Of a DNA stretch of 64,000 bases, positions 1-12,316 are shown piece after piece. The notes beneath the pieces are model-generated. The model had not been told where the DNA came from, did not search any database, and worked only from the letters and a program-made list of their open reading frames with translations. The DNA comes from Chrysomallon squamiferum (Eukaryota; Mollusca; Gastropoda; Neomphalida; Peltospiridae), in contig CM022677.1 of assembly GCA_012295275.1 (NCBI GenBank), forward strand, positions 12,325,723-12,389,722, written 5' to 3'. The position numbers were made by a program, and so were the translations under genes. Every line of letters begins with the position of its first letter. Within the stretch, counting starts at the first letter, position 1.

Positions 1-140
1 GAGGTGTACATAAATATTAATATATCACACACACATCAATACAAGTACATGCAAAAATTCACACATGAAAACATGAACACACAAACCTTCATATATATAC
101 ATACACTGAATTGAATTAAATCAAAGCAAATACAGTGTAA

Positions 141-360
141 TCAATGAAATGAAACTAAATGAAATGAATAAAATGCAGTGCAGTGCAGAGATGTACAATG
201 AAATACAGTAAATGAAATGAACTGAAATAAAATACTATGAAATACAATACAGTAAATGAACTGAACGAACTGAACTGAAATAAATGAAATTAAATTAAAT
301 GAACTAATGATAAAATACAATAAAATTAATGAAATAAAATGAACTAAAATGAAATGCAAT
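141..360. repeat. degenerate short-period repeat (GAAAT/GAACT type)
   Basis: A stretch made of slightly varied pentamers and hexamers such as aatgaa, actgaa and atacagt. It gives an artificial open frame on the minus strand rich in Phe, Ser and His. No gene is seen in 1-530. Confidence 0.7.
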
Positions 361-718
361 ACAGTGCTAAATTAATTTGATTTTGTCTGAGGAATAAATG
401 GCTTTTTAACAGTAAGTAAAAAATCATGAAAATAATTAAGTCACAACCCATCCCATTTGATTCATATCAATCTTCATTTTACATGGTAAATTGTATAATA
501 TTATTTATACAATTCTGAATATTATTTTAATTTTAATAATAATGTGGGTTTTTTTGTGGGTTTTTTTTTTCAGGTTTCTTTATAACACTGATTCTAAGTT
601 TATCTCCAAGTTCTTCAAGATTTCTCACTGTACTGAACAAACTAACAATAGAAGCAGCAGAAGATAAAATATCTCCACAACAAATATGAAGAACTGAATG
701 CTTGAAGAATTTGAGAAC

Positions 719-731
719 TTCTAGAAAGTTC
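719..731. promoter_or_regulatory. heat-shock element, copy 1
   Basis: TTCtaGAAagTTC matches the TTCnnGAAnnTTC layout of a three-unit heat-shock factor binding site exactly. It sits in the first unit of a tandem duplication. No adjacent heat-shock gene can be seen, so activity is inference only. Confidence 0.4.
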
Positions 732-818
732 CACACCAAAAGTAATATTTTAAAAACAGTTACTAGTTATGTGGACTGCACTTACTGAAGAATTGAATGC
801 TTGAAGAATACTGAGAAC

Positions 819-831
819 TTCTAGAAAGTTC
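819..831. promoter_or_regulatory. heat-shock element, copy 2
   Basis: The same TTCtaGAAagTTC motif, exactly 100 bases from the first, in the second unit of the duplication. Confidence 0.4.
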
Positions 832-885
832 CACACCAAAATAATATTTTAAAAACAGTTACTAGTTACGTGGACTGCACTTACT

Positions 886-2289
886 GAAGAATTTATAAAT
901 CTGTGAAACTGTGATTTCAGATCCAAATGAAAGATACAGTCAGACATAGACCAGTAGACAGAATGTTTGGACCAGACAGTCAAATGTGTGAAAAAGATAT
1001 TCTTTTTAAAATGTCTGATGTAGAAATCCTTGATTTACTGCTTTAAAAAACTACAAATTGTATAGCTCAAGGGAGATAACCTTATTATTATTAAAACAAT
1101 TTTTTATTAATGTACTGGTAAAGATTTATGAAAAATATGTTAATAAAGCATAAAATGGAAGAAGATCTGTTGTTTGGAAGATATTTTCTTAATGATTAAT
1201 TTGCAGATTACATTATATGTCAAGTTGTTCAGTAATTTAAAAAAATGTCTAACCATAGTTTTGATGTTCTTTTATTTTTTTTATTTTATTAATACTTTTA
1301 TTGGATAAATCAGAAATCTTTTCACCTTTATCTTTTATAGCACTCTCAGCACTTTAACACCTTTTTAAACATTTTAAATAATTCTTAATTTGAAAGTTGG
1401 GAAACATCTTGTACCATGTTTTTTCTAAATTTTTAATTAAGAATTTTGTTGACGGTTTTCTAAAATTATCTTTTCATATGCAAAAGGAGTTTTGATGCTG
1501 ATCTTTTGTTTTTATTGTTCAAATTAATGTTTCAAATTATTTTGTTCTCTGTTATTGATTACATATTTTTAGCTAGCATTTTCATCAGTCTTGAGAAACA
1601 ATTTTCAAAGAGTGAGGAATATTTTTATTTATATGGTTTTGAAATAACAGAAATAATAGATGTAATTCATCTATTACCTTGCTTCTATTATTTCATCTAT
1701 GACTTGTGTAACATTATCTGTATCACTACTTCCACAATTACATCCATTTTTTGTATGACTGACATAGTCATGAATTTCAGCTGTCCAAATACTCTTCTTT
1801 TTTTTCGAACCATGTTTTTTTATTATTCAAATGAATACCCAGATTAAATTTACATTTAATTATTAATATAAAGACATATTTGCTTACTTTGCACTGCACG
1901 AGCTATAAATAAAGTGAGATAAATTATTCATTTTCGTATGAAGGACAATGAATATAAGCTGAACAAGACTGGGTAATTCTGTTACTACTGGTGATTTGGT
2001 TCCACTTCTGACCACTGCCTCCACCAATCTGTTTATAATCAGTACACGATGCCCATGTGCAAAATGACATGATTGAGGACGACAACCTCCGCATGAGATT
2101 GATCATTCGATGTAAATATATCCTGACAATGCTCCCCTGTTTGCTATTGATGTGTCTGGCTTCAGTAGCTGGTGACAGTGAACAACAACCTGTTCGTTTA
2201 GCTGTGACGTTATTGCATACTCTCGATACCGTTGTCATTGTTACAAATTCTGATGCTGCGTGTTGTTTCGCTTTTTATAAACTATTGTA
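886..2289. other. AT-rich stretch, no supported gene
   Basis: I see no exon with both splice signals and no recognisable protein. The 113-codon plus-strand frame at 1506-1847 is rich in Phe, Ile and Tyr, as expected from T-rich DNA, and I do not call it a gene. Confidence 0.5.
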
Positions 2290-2881
2290 CTGTGCGCACC
2301 CTATATGAAAAATATTATTATTATTACTATTGCTGTCGCCAAAGTTGGCGTCGTGTCTGCGTTGTCCTGCACGGAATTCTTGTCTTTGTCATTATTCTTT
2401 TGAGGTTTTATTAACTGCTGTCCTTAATTTCGTACCTGAGTTGTTCTTAACGTTATTAGTTTAATTATTGTGCTGTCATTTCATTGTTCTGTTAATGTCG
2501 ATGTCACTGTCGTCGTGGCTGCATTGTTATTAACGTTTTTTATCCTGTTGCGCATGTTAATAACGTTGTTAAACTTTCATATTTTATTATAGTCGCCGTA
2601 GCTGGCGTCGTGTAGGAGTTGTTCTTCGCGCTTTTGGAGTAGTTTTAATTATTCTGTTCCGCTTTTTATTAAGTGTTATCCTCACTTTGTTAGTGTGCGC
2701 ATCCCACATTAAAATATATTATTATTGTTTCTATTAATGTCGCCGAGGTTGCTGTCGTGTCTGCATTGTCCATAACATTTTTGAATTACTTCTCTTTCTT
2801 ATTTTGCGCTTTTTATTAACTATTGTTCTTCCTTTGGTAGTGTGTGCACCAATATTAAAATATATTATTATTATTATTATG

Positions 2882-2935
<54 letters not shown>

Positions 2936-2985
2936 GTCGCCATCATTGAAGTCGTGCCTGCGTTGTACTCCTAGTTATGTTGCCT
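2290..2985 (-). repeat. satellite array 1 (~130-165-bp diverged units)
   Basis: Repeated phrases of the form attaaaatatattatta...tattaatgtcgccg...gtcgt...cgttgttc...ctttttatta recur about every 150 bases. Each unit has a CpG-rich core (gtcgccg / gtcgtgtctgcgttg) in AT-rich surroundings. The reverse complement of the same unit forms the array at 4560-5345; the same orientation recurs at 49800-50480 and 51740-52500. An ATT microsatellite has expanded inside it at 2863-2934. Confidence 0.8.
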
Positions 2986-3413
2986 TTTTCAGTAACTTTT
3001 GTAGTGTTAAATACTACAAAATAAAAATAAATAAATAAATAAATAAGAAAGAAAAACGCCTTCAGCTAACATCACGGCTGTTTATACGACAAAACTGAGA
3101 GAGATTGAGCGAAATGTTTTAATGTTTGTTATGAATTCATCAAACCTGATCAAAAAGAATTCTCACTCTTAGAAAAATGAAATATTTTATTATAAACGAT
3201 ATTAAAGTTATGAATGATTTTGTGAAATTAACGTAAAACAGAAGCGTAGTACCTTCGCTCCACATCTAAATACGAATATGTTCTTTAGACGAAATATTAA
3301 CATTAAAATTATATTCACGTTATTAAAATTTAATTCTTAATATGCCGTGCACATTTTCAATGAAAAATAGGATTCCTTCGGTAATGTTATTAGCTATACA
3401 ACACATTACATTG

Positions 3414-3414
<1 letters not shown>

Positions 3415-3461
<47 letters not shown>
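3415..3461. repeat. (CA)n microsatellite
   Basis: Uninterrupted CA dinucleotides for about 46 bases. The minus-strand frame across it is an artefact. Confidence 0.95.
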
Positions 3462-3467
<6 letters not shown>

Positions 3468-3819
3468 ATGTCCTTCTCGTTGTATACTGAAAAATGATGG
3501 TCTTTCATATTAAGTAATTTTATTATTAACAGAAACAGGATTATACCGAAAAGCGTGATATGCTAGATGAAGATTGTAGTTTCTGTTGTATTGATGTTAC
3601 TGACAATATGTGATATTTTATTTGTATGACCATAATAACATGAGATTCCGCGACATATTTACATCTCTCTACATGAAATTAGATGATTAACCTAAAATTA
3701 ACCTTCCGTTTTTACAGAAAAAATAAAATAAAATAATAATAATAAAGAAGCGAGAAGGCGCGATATTAAGGTGTTATTATTGTTGTCATTGTTCTATTAT
3801 TGACAAATACAATGCTTGT

Positions 3820-4440
3820 TATGTAGATTATTACTGGTGGAGCGGTTATACTAATAATCTAATGTAATAAGAGAACTTCAGGTATAATATGAAATCTAAA
3901 GTATATTACACTATACAACTTGCGCTGATGTACACCTTGAATGTAATGAAAAAACAAAATTTCAATTATCATAATAAAACAACATGTTAACCTTGTTTGT
4001 TCTCAGCTAATCACTATAAACTGTCGTGATTCCAGGGAATTAACTCAGAGATGTTTAAATGTAACCTGTATGATATTAACAAAATCTGAACATTTCTCAA
4101 CATACTTAACAGTAAAAATCACCGCTCAACCAGCATTTGATTCTCCTTTTTCTTTTTACACGTAATTAAGCCGCTTATTTTCATTATGCCATGTAAAATT
4201 ATAATTTATGATTGTCATTAATATCTAATAGATTATCTGTGATTATCAATATTTTATGTAGTGTTCGACGTACAGTAAAATTACACCTTTTTAGTTCGCG
4301 ATTTAGAATTAGTAAAATTATCACATTACTAAAACGGACGCTGTATTTTCTAAAACAATGTGTTAATATTACCGCTACACCTCTGTTGAGAAACTAATGA
4401 CGTCTAATACAGATAGTGATGACTGCGTTAAAACTGCAAG
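3820..4440 (+). repeat. inverted dispersed repeat, arm paired with 28560-29150
   Basis: Reading plus here matches the reverse complement of 28560-29150. Shared stretches include ttactggtggag(c/t)ggttat, agtatattacactatacaac, ttatcaatattttatgtagtgt and tacacctttttag...gatttagaattagtaaa, in colinear order. Identity looks like roughly 75-85 percent by eye. No coding frame is conserved between the two. Confidence 0.75.
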
Positions 4441-4559
4441 TGGTATTTTCATGTCGCTGAGTCAAGTATCTGTGTGTGTCTTTGTGTCTGCTGAACATAA
4501 ATCTTACCTTGCAGCAACTTCTTTTCAATGATCCATTTCCCCATCCACGCAGTAATCAG

Positions 4560-5345
4560 GTGTGCATCAAGACGTTAAGAACAATACTGGAACGACGGTA
4601 ATGACGACCTCATTAACAGAAATAGTAATGATATTTTTTAATGTCGGATGTGGACACTAATTGCAATGCTTAATAAAAGAACAAATAATAAGGTTAAGGA
4701 CACCCAGAACGTTGAAAGCAACGTCGTTACGACGGTAATGACGACGACATTAATAAACGTAATAATAATATATTTTAATATAGGATGGGCCGGGTCAGAA
4801 AATATAAGTATCTGCGAATAAAAAAGCTAAGAGGAATAACGAGGAATACACCAATAACTCTAGGAACGGCGTTCGTACCATGTCAACGACGGCGACATTA
4901 ATAGAAATCACAATAATATATTTCAATAGGTGATTCGCCCGCTCAGAAAGTATGAGGAATGATTCATAAAAAAAAGCTAAAGAATAATGAGACCTCTACG
5001 AAAGCTAGAAACAACGCCGTTATGACGGCGACGATGGTGATATTGATAGAAATGATAATAATGCATTTTAGTATAAGATTTGAACACTAAAAAAAGTATC
5101 AATAATAGTTAATAATAATGAAAAAAATGCCGTTACGACGGTAGCGACGGCGACATTAATAGAAATACAGGAGGCGCACGGTCACAAAATAAGAGAACAG
5201 CGAATAAAAAACGAAAAAGAATAACGAGATGTTAAGAACAATACTGGAACGACGGCAGTGACGGCCTCGTTAATAGAAAGAGTATTGATATTTTTTAACG
5301 TAGGATGTGGACACGAATTGCCATACTTAATGAAAGGGAAAATAA
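4560..5345 (+). repeat. satellite array 2 (inverted relative to array 1)
   Basis: About five diverged units with the core acgacggcgacattaatagaaat, spaced about 150 bases, followed by attttaatataggatg...gctcagaaagtat and aacgaggaatacaccaataac. This is the reverse complement of the unit in 2290-2985 and 49800-52500. Confidence 0.85.
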
Positions 5346-5429
5346 TATTTTTTCTTTTTTTTCAGAGCTGACGTTTTCAGATGTATTGGTAAATTCCTGG
5401 ACAATAATAAGCAACTTATTCTAGTTTGA

Positions 5430-5905
5430 GTTGTAAGCTTTGTGGTTTTATTTGGTATATTAATATAAATTATAAGAAGAAAGAAAAAGTAGGTTAAAAA
5501 AAAATAACAACACCGTTTATTTGAAATTTACGGTGAACGATTGGCTAATAATAAATAAATAAATAAATAAATAAAAGAAGAACCACATCGATTTATAATT
5601 TTTTATTTTATTTGTTTTGAACATTAATTTAATATCTTTTTTTTTTTTTTTTTTAGTATCTTATTTGCGGAAAAATGCGGGATGATTTCGGTCTTAGCAT
5701 ATTTACTTTCTTGTTGGATGTTCGAAGAATAGTCTACAGAATCGGGACAAAAAAGTTGCACAATGTATTTCATTTTGTGAAGGAGACAGGTATTACTATT
5801 TATTATTATAGTTGTTAATGTGTTTGGATGTTTTTCGTTTTATTTAATTATAATTTAAAAGTGATACACGTGATGGCAGCCATCTTATTTTGGAATAATA
5901 TTTAT
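5430..5905 (+). repeat. inverted dispersed repeat, arm paired with 25190-25500
   Basis: Matches the reverse complement of 25190-25500 in order: a pyrimidine-poor agaagaaagaaaa tract, aataacaacaccgtttattt, atcgatttataatt, gcggaaaaatgcgggatgat, and a CACGTG-containing end with a GATGGCAGCCATCTT palindrome-like motif. Continues the inverted duplication that begins at 3820. Confidence 0.75.
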
Positions 5906-6151
5906 TTATTTATTTATTTTCAGTTTTTTTTGCAAATAACGACACTCGATTAGTAATACTAATGTGAACAGCATAAACAACGTCATATAAATAAGAAATC
6001 ATTTTTAGTCTTTAATTTTGTTTTACCGATCACTGTATGATACATCGGGGGCAAATTTTGTGTGACCGGTAAATAAATTTGTTTTAAAATAAATTGACTT
6101 GTGTAGCACACATCACACGACAACTATGTGTCGACTGTCAAAGGATTTATT

Positions 6152-6203
<52 letters not shown>

Positions 6204-6787
6204 TTTTGAAATAAACTAATAAAACTATTTTGAAAAATATGTTAATTTTGTTTCACGTGTTTTCTGTCAGTTTGTTTTTATGATTTTTTTTTTTTTTTTT
6301 TTAAATTCATATTAAATTCATGCTCTATACATTATTAAACATATTTAATTGATTTTTTAAACATATTAAAGGATATAATGGATGAGACCATAAATGGTTT
6401 CATTATTTAAGCTAAATAACTTTATAACTCTATGTTAACATTAATAACTAATAAAAATATGACCAGGTTATTTCATATGTAGACACTGTAAAATATTAAT
6501 AAAATTACTTGTTATAATAATATTTAACACACACACACACTCAAATAATTTGTTATCCTCAATGATAACTTCATTGTTACCCTTCTTTTCTTAATTGTCA
6601 ATTTTAATTTATTTACATTTTGTTTTGTTTTGTTCAACTACCTTCTTTTTTAACTTCTTATTATTAGTATTACTTTTTGTTATTATTATGTTTTATTTTT
6701 TATTATTATTTTTTATATCTTTATTATTATTATCTATTTTATTTTTCTTATCATTACTAATATTTGTTTATTTGGGATGTTTTCCAG
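5906..6787. other. AT-rich stretch with (ATT)n and (TTTA)n runs
   Basis: Microsatellites at about 6148-6203 and homopolymer T at 6284-6302. No exon supported before 6788. The pyrimidine-rich run ending at 6787 looks like the tract of a splice acceptor. Confidence 0.5.
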
Positions 6788-6844
6788 GACCTATGGAGAA
6801 AATGTTCCAAATGAATTTAAAGAATTTTCTATGAAAAATCAGAT
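6788..6844 (+). CDS. candidate internal exon of an unidentified gene
   Basis: A 57-base block lies between a long pyrimidine tract ending ttttccag and a consensus donor GTGAGT at 6845-6850. One frame is open across it (reads TYGENVPNEFKEFSMKNQ), starting after one base and ending with two bases. It precedes, on the same strand, the exon-like islands at 7445, 8498 and 9520, but its phase does not join directly to the next one. Product unknown; it could also be a decayed exon copy. Confidence 0.35.
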
Positions 6845-7444
6845 GTGAGTGAAATATTTTATACATATCTTATCCGGCTACACAATCATTGACAAGAACC
6901 ACACTGTAGAGTGCAAGTGCTGCTGGAATACTGTAATATGGATATATCAATGGTTTACATTCAGCATGGACAGGAACAAGAAGGAAAGAGCACAGCACAA
7001 TTGAAGTCTGTGTTCTTGTGAAAACAAGCTGATGCTTGTAAAAACACTTCATCTGCTACACTGCCAAACAAAATCACTAGATAGATGACTGCGATGGCTC
7101 TGCATGATGGTGACAAAGACAACAGCCAGAAAGTTGAGCAGCAGGTGACGTCTGAGCTTACTGTTCTGAGAATGAAGCTGGATGTAAAATAAGTTGTATA
7201 GTAACAACTCTTTACTGATTATAAAAAAGCATAATAACAATCATTTGTTTCCTGTTGTTTTGATAATTATTTAAATTATTACCATTATCATCATTATCAT
7301 TATAATGATTATACAAAGTATATCAAAAATCACCCACACCCCTTTGTGTCTGAATAATCCAGTAACTCATACCAGTACAATTAAAATGTAATAATAACAG
7401 AAACATTAGTTATTTATATAACACTTTATTATTTTATTTTTCAG

Positions 7445-7522
7445 ATTGCACATACAGCTCTGATTGATGTGCTGTTGTTGACTAGTGAAGTTGTTTCAGT
7501 AGAAGGTGCTGTCCAGCACTGA
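7445..7522 (+). pseudogene. exon-like island, stops at a TGA
   Basis: Follows a ttatttttcag acceptor. One frame is open for 25 codons and then hits TGA at 7520. The last part (ggtgctgtccagca) is identical to 14 bases at the end of the exon at 8498-8629, suggesting the two are duplicated exons or that one is a decayed copy. No function can be assigned. Confidence 0.3.
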
Positions 7523-7768
7523 GGATAAAGTTTGTACTGCTGCCACTGGAAAAGAGAAAAAAAACAACAACAACTGAACAGGTGAATTTGAGTTTGTTTT
7601 CTTATGTATTTCTCATTATTCTAAACCGAATGCAGTTTAATTTAAATTAATGTAGGAAGTTGCATTTTGTACACATGCACTTAGAGTAGAATCTTGTATC
7701 GTACACTGCATTTTAATTCATGTTTTCTCTCTCTCTCTCTCTGTCTGTCTGTCTGTCTCTCTCTCTCC

Positions 7769-7807
<39 letters not shown>

Positions 7808-8130
7808 CAGTTCCATTCATATAAACCTGATTATTTTGTTGTAAATTTCTACATTTTAAAACAGAAGAAGGAGCAACTGTCAGCCTTCACACAGTGTCAC
7901 TGTTCCTGTGATGACAGACACACTAAAATACATTGGAGATGGATGTACTGTAGCTGTTGTCAATAGTTTCTATTGTCTGCAGTCTCTCACTTTTCATGGT
8001 TTGTTTAACAGCACAATGTTTGTAAATAAAATATTGAATCAGGTTGTTGCATGTTAAATATATGAGTCTTAATAACTAGTTAATCAACAAAATTCATTAG
8101 ATCTGGTTTTCTTTTTTGTTGTTGAATATG

Positions 8131-8133
<3 letters not shown>

Positions 8134-8193
<60 letters not shown>
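8134..8193. repeat. (TC)n microsatellite
   Basis: About 60 bases of uninterrupted TC. Another mixed CT/CA run is at 7727-7806. Confidence 0.95.
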
Positions 8194-8197
<4 letters not shown>

Positions 8198-8385
8198 GTA
8201 ATAGTGAAGAGAGTGAAAAATATCATTTTTATTATTAATTGATAGTAATTTTAGTAATAGGAGTATTATTTCAATAACTAATCCTAGCTGAATAAGAAAT
8301 AATAGTAAATAGTAGTTATAGTAATGATGGCTATACAAATAGTATAGTGATTGCAGTAAATGTAGTAGTAGCAGTATTTTATATT

Positions 8386-8424
<39 letters not shown>

Positions 8425-8497
8425 CTCAGACTAGGCATCCACCAATGAGATGTGTCAGCAATGTACTAAACTGTGGATTTAAACTGTTTATTTTCAG

Positions 8498-8629
8498 AAG
8501 TTAAATCAGCTTGTTAATGATAAAAATATTCAAGAAATTGTTTCTAAAATACAAACTCTGATTGACATTTTGGAACAAAGAGCAGCTTGAGTCTCCAGTA
8601 GAGTTGAAGTATTTGGTGCTGTCCAGCAG
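8498..8629 (+). pseudogene. candidate internal exon, coiled-coil-like, with one in-frame TGA
   Basis: Bounded by a ttattttcag acceptor and a CAG|GTATTT donor; exactly 132 bases, 44 codons, phase 0 at both ends. The frame has the heptad-like leucine/isoleucine pattern of a coiled coil (LNQLVND..IQEIVSKIQTLIDILEQ) and continues past one TGA at 8588-8590 into VSSRVEVFGAVQQ. It joins in phase to the terminal exon at 9520. The TGA could be a decayed CGA codon, a sequencing error, or proof that this is a pseudogene. I do not recognise the family with confidence. Confidence 0.45.
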
Positions 8630-9519
8630 GTATTTAAATACATTATTCATTGTGAACCTTTCCATTTTATTTCAGTTTTAAATAATTCTATGCAAAATAT
8701 TTTCTCATATCCTGAATTAAACCACGTATTTGAAAATATAATACATTTGTATTTTTGTAAAATGATTTACTGAAAATTAATTTGCAGGACAGCCTAATAG
8801 AGTAGTGAACAGAACATTTGTATAAATTTGTAATTTGATGTTATTAATATCTCACTCTAATCTGAAATACATACATTTAATACATTTAATACATACATTT
8901 AATTAATTTACGTGGTAAGGCTAAAGATATTTACATTATTTTGAAATTTATTAGACAGATGGAATTTTGGTGGATTTGAAAGATTGTAATTTGAAAGGTG
9001 CATAAATTGGCTTGAAAGATTTAGCTTCTTTTGATATTTTGTCACATGCAAGTGTAATGTTTTCTTTGTTTTAAATACATTTTAAAAATACCCAAATGAT
9101 TCATACCATTTTCTTACTGTCTAATACAATAGCTGTATAGGTTAAAAATGTTTACTTAATATTCCTGGCAGTCTTCATAAACTGGACTAAAAGTCTAAAA
9201 CACAGTGTAAATATCAAATTTCACCAAGTTACAGAAGTATTCAAATAAATTAAAACATTTTTCATAATCTCTTTTATTGATGTCTTGCTATTTTAATCCT
9301 TTTATATAAAAGTTAAAAACATAATGTTAATCTGATTGCAAATACGAATATAAAAACATTTAATAAATTATTTTTATTAAAAGTATATGGAAAAAATAAA
9401 AATGTGGACTAAAACTCTTCTTGCTAAGACAGAGAACTGCAGTTAGAGCTGACAACAAAAATTCTACTTGCACTTTATTTTATGTTTAGTTTATTAATGA
9501 ATATTATATTTTGTTGTAG

Positions 9520-9687
9520 GATCCTAGACAACAGATTCAAGCTGCCTCAGCCAGCACTTCAGTTGAAAATGTTGTAAGACACATTTTCAGAAAAGGTTCA
9601 CTAGAGCACCAGAATGCTATTACATCACAGTCTTCCCTGTCCAGAGAAAGCTCAACACTTTCAAGAGAAAATCTGTCTGAAACATAA
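9520..9687 (+). CDS. candidate terminal exon, Ser/Thr/Gln-rich C-terminus
   Basis: Starts after an attttgttgtag acceptor, phase 0, and runs 55 codons to TAA at 9685-9687. It begins DPRQQIQAASASTSVENVV and ends with a serine-rich tail (SQSSLSRESSTLSRENLSET). In-phase joining to the 8498-8629 exon supports a real gene model. A diverged copy lies inverted at 48352-48470, where the frame is broken. Product unknown; the serine-rich tail suggests a cytosolic or regulatory region but that is speculation. Confidence 0.45.
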   Translation, partial: DPRQQIQAASASTSVENVVRHIFRKGSLEHQNAITSQSSLSRESSTLSRENLSET

Positions 9688-9939
9688 TTTGAATTTCAAA
9701 AACTCAGTGATCTCCAAGAAACTGCATTGTCAATGTGATCAGAACATCCAGTGTACACATTGTATTTCATAGCAGCTTGCACTGTTTTTATCTTTGATGT
9801 ATGCATAGTTATTCTAATTTTTCTCACTGAAAGAGGAATGGAGATTCATGACTGCTATGAAATGCCATTTTTCTAAATAAGCTAAAATAATGTTATAGAG
9901 GTGTTAATTTTTTAATCATCTAATTTTTATATTATTTAA

Positions 9940-10195
9940 ATCGGGGAAAATGAAGGGTTTGCTGGGATAATCAATGTAAATATATTTAAAATTAGGTAAT
10001 TATAGTAATTAGACATTTTTATTAAAAAAAGAAACTCATACAATTTTTTTTTATAATTATTATTTTTTTTAATTGTTTTTCTTTCTTTGTCATATTTTAA
10101 ATCGGGGATGATCAAGGGTTGCTGGGGGTAATCATTGTATAAATATATTTAAAATTATGTAATTAGGGATAATTAGAATTTGTTTTTAACAAAAA
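9940..10195 (+). repeat. tandem pair, ~157-bp spacing
   Basis: 9943-10040 and 10100-10190 share tcgggga..atgaagggttgctggg, ataatcaatgtaaatatatttaaaatta and taattag. It lies in the probable 3' untranslated or flanking DNA of the exon at 9520. A diverged echo (ggggtgtaatcaatgtaact) occurs next to the inverted exon copy near 48340 on the minus strand. Confidence 0.65.
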
Positions 10196-10439
10196 AACAC
10201 AAAAAAACAACATTATTTTTGTTGACATAGTCATTTGATAGACATTTGAAGATACACATGAAAGTACTGTCTGATTGTAAATATCTGTGTTTCTAACTTT
10301 ATCATCCTTACTGTATGAAAAATTGTTCTTTCTCTTTTTATTTTTTTTTGAAAGGAACTTAATGATACATTTTTTTGTTATATTTTTTATCGCAGTAACA
10401 ATGAGAATTATTTAAATACTTAAAAAATAAACAACAATA

Positions 10440-10660
10440 TAAAAAATGTTTACTATGTATCTATTATGTTATTTTAATCTTTATAAATCTGCAGTCTAAA
10501 ATGGCATTACCCAACAGTCTCCTGTTTTTATAGAATCCATTGTAAATATTTTGTTTATATTTTAATTATTTATTACAGTTCACAGATATAAGTTGAAATA
10601 TAGTGTTCTTGGAACGTACCTACATGTTTATATTGATTCCTCTTTATACAACTTTTAATG
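10440..10660 (+). repeat. dispersed repeat, partner at 23700-23940
   Basis: Both copies share the order tctttataaatctgca(g/c)tct, a tttatattttaattatttat stretch, and ttcttggaacgtacctacatgttta (23885: attcctggaacgtacctacacattta). A short third piece is at 11240-11265. Non-coding in all copies. Confidence 0.6.
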
Positions 10661-11109
10661 TATATTACAATATTTGTCTTTTGTTGTATTAAAAGTGAGA
10701 AACAAATAAAAATTCTGTTAATTCTAAAATGTAATACAAATTCTTTGATACTTTATCTATTAAAGTTCCATACATTGTATCTCTAATGTAAACACTCTAT
10801 TTTTTATTTAAAAAAAAAAATGTTGGGTAGGGGCTCTTACAAAGGTCTGTGTAATGTATTTATATTAATTTGTTTTTATTAGTTTACATATTAGAGAAGA
10901 AAAAATGCACATTATCCGAATGTTTCATTTCATGCACTAGCAAATGTTCATTCGTTTTGTTGTTAAATAACAAAGTCATAAATTAAAAGTATCAAAGTGT
11001 TTGTGGTCGTGTGTGTATATGCATGTGCATGTGCACGTGTGTGATGTATGTGTGTGTGAATGTGCACCTCTTTGTGGTTTGAATTTCATTTTAATGAAAA
11101 GAAAAAGGC

Positions 11110-11110
<1 letters not shown>

Positions 11111-11160
<50 letters not shown>

Positions 11161-11343
11161 CATCATCATATCATTATCATTGTCATTATTATTATTACCA
11201 CTATTGTAATTATTATTACTATTACTCTGTTATTATATAGTGTTCTTGGAACATACCTACATGTTTATTATTATTATTATTATTATTATCATTGTCATTA
11301 TTATTATTACTACTATTGTAATTATTATTATTATTATTGTTGC

Positions 11344-11374
<31 letters not shown>

Positions 11375-11385
11375 GTTAATATTTT
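11111..11385. repeat. compound (ATT)n microsatellite
   Basis: Two blocks of ATT with interspersed ATC and ACT around a short non-repetitive piece. It produces an artificial poly-Leu/Tyr frame. Confidence 0.9.
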
Positions 11386-11699
11386 GTAATGACAGTCTTT
11401 GACTAGGAGTAGTGAGTATAAATAGAAAAAATACAGAAAGGGTTTCCAGATTAAAAGTGTTTTTTTTATTAAGAATATTAAAGGCTTGAGGTAATGTTAT
11501 ATTGATAACTAGAGGTAGAATGGTAAACTTTGACTTAGTAGTTTAAGTTGGTGTCCAGAGAGACATGCAGTGTTAGTTTACACTGAAACACTGATTAGTT
11601 TGTAGTCTGTTTAGATCATCTGAGAACAAAAGTCATTACTGAAATATTTTATTATGTGTCTCTGTTCATTTATCCTTTCATTTATCTATCTTTTTACAC

Positions 11700-12284
11700 A
11701 TCCAGTGTCTTTGTGTGTTTGTGTGAGAGTGTGTCTGTGTGTGTGTGTGTGTGTGTTATTTATATTTACATAAAAGGGTATAACTGGTTTCAAACTTAAG
11801 ATAACAAAGATGGCTGTAAAGCAGTTGAAAACAAGTAATTGACTGTAAAAGACTGGAATTTAAAGAGACATGAAAAGAGATGGTATGTTAATCAGAAGAA
11901 CATACATAGTGTCTGTGATACTCTCAGTGTGAATGATATATGTCAACTAGTGTGTGTGTGTTAGTCTGTGTTTTTTATATTATGTGTATACACAAGTTAT
12001 TGTTGGTGAGTGTGTGTCTGACTATATGAATATGTGACTAGATCAAAACATGACTGTTTATGTGTTTGTATATTTTTCTGCATATAAGAGCACACATGTA
12101 TGTGTATTAAATTAATAGTAAATATGCGATTATTTGTGTACTTGGTGTCTATATGTATGAGAGTGGGGTATATGTTGTATATGTATTTGTTCATGTGCAT
12201 TTGTACATGTATTTATGTGAGACTGTTTATGTCTAGCCTACCCATTATATGTGTGTTTGTGTGTCTGTGTGTGTAATATGTATG

Positions 12285-12316
<32 letters not shown>

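Larger units (their letters stand above)
688..885. repeat. tandem duplication, two ~99-bp units
   Basis: Positions 688-786 and 787-885 are near-identical copies, with only a few substitutions and 1-base indels. A short third start follows at about 886. Each unit contains a perfect three-part heat-shock element (entered separately). No open frame spans both units convincingly. Confidence 0.9.

Noticed and set aside
1506-1847. 113-codon plus-strand ORF
   Set aside because: Phe/Ile/Tyr-rich as expected from T-rich DNA; no splice or promoter context and no recognisable motif.
2734-2946. Poly-Ile minus ORF
   Set aside because: Translation of an ATT microsatellite inside satellite array 1.
8588-8590. 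TGA as selenocysteine
   Set aside because: No SECIS-like hairpin noticed and the residue is not in a redox-type context; decay or error is simpler.
11001-11240. Poly-Leu plus ORF that looks like a membrane protein
   Set aside because: Caused by TGTG and ATT microsatellites.
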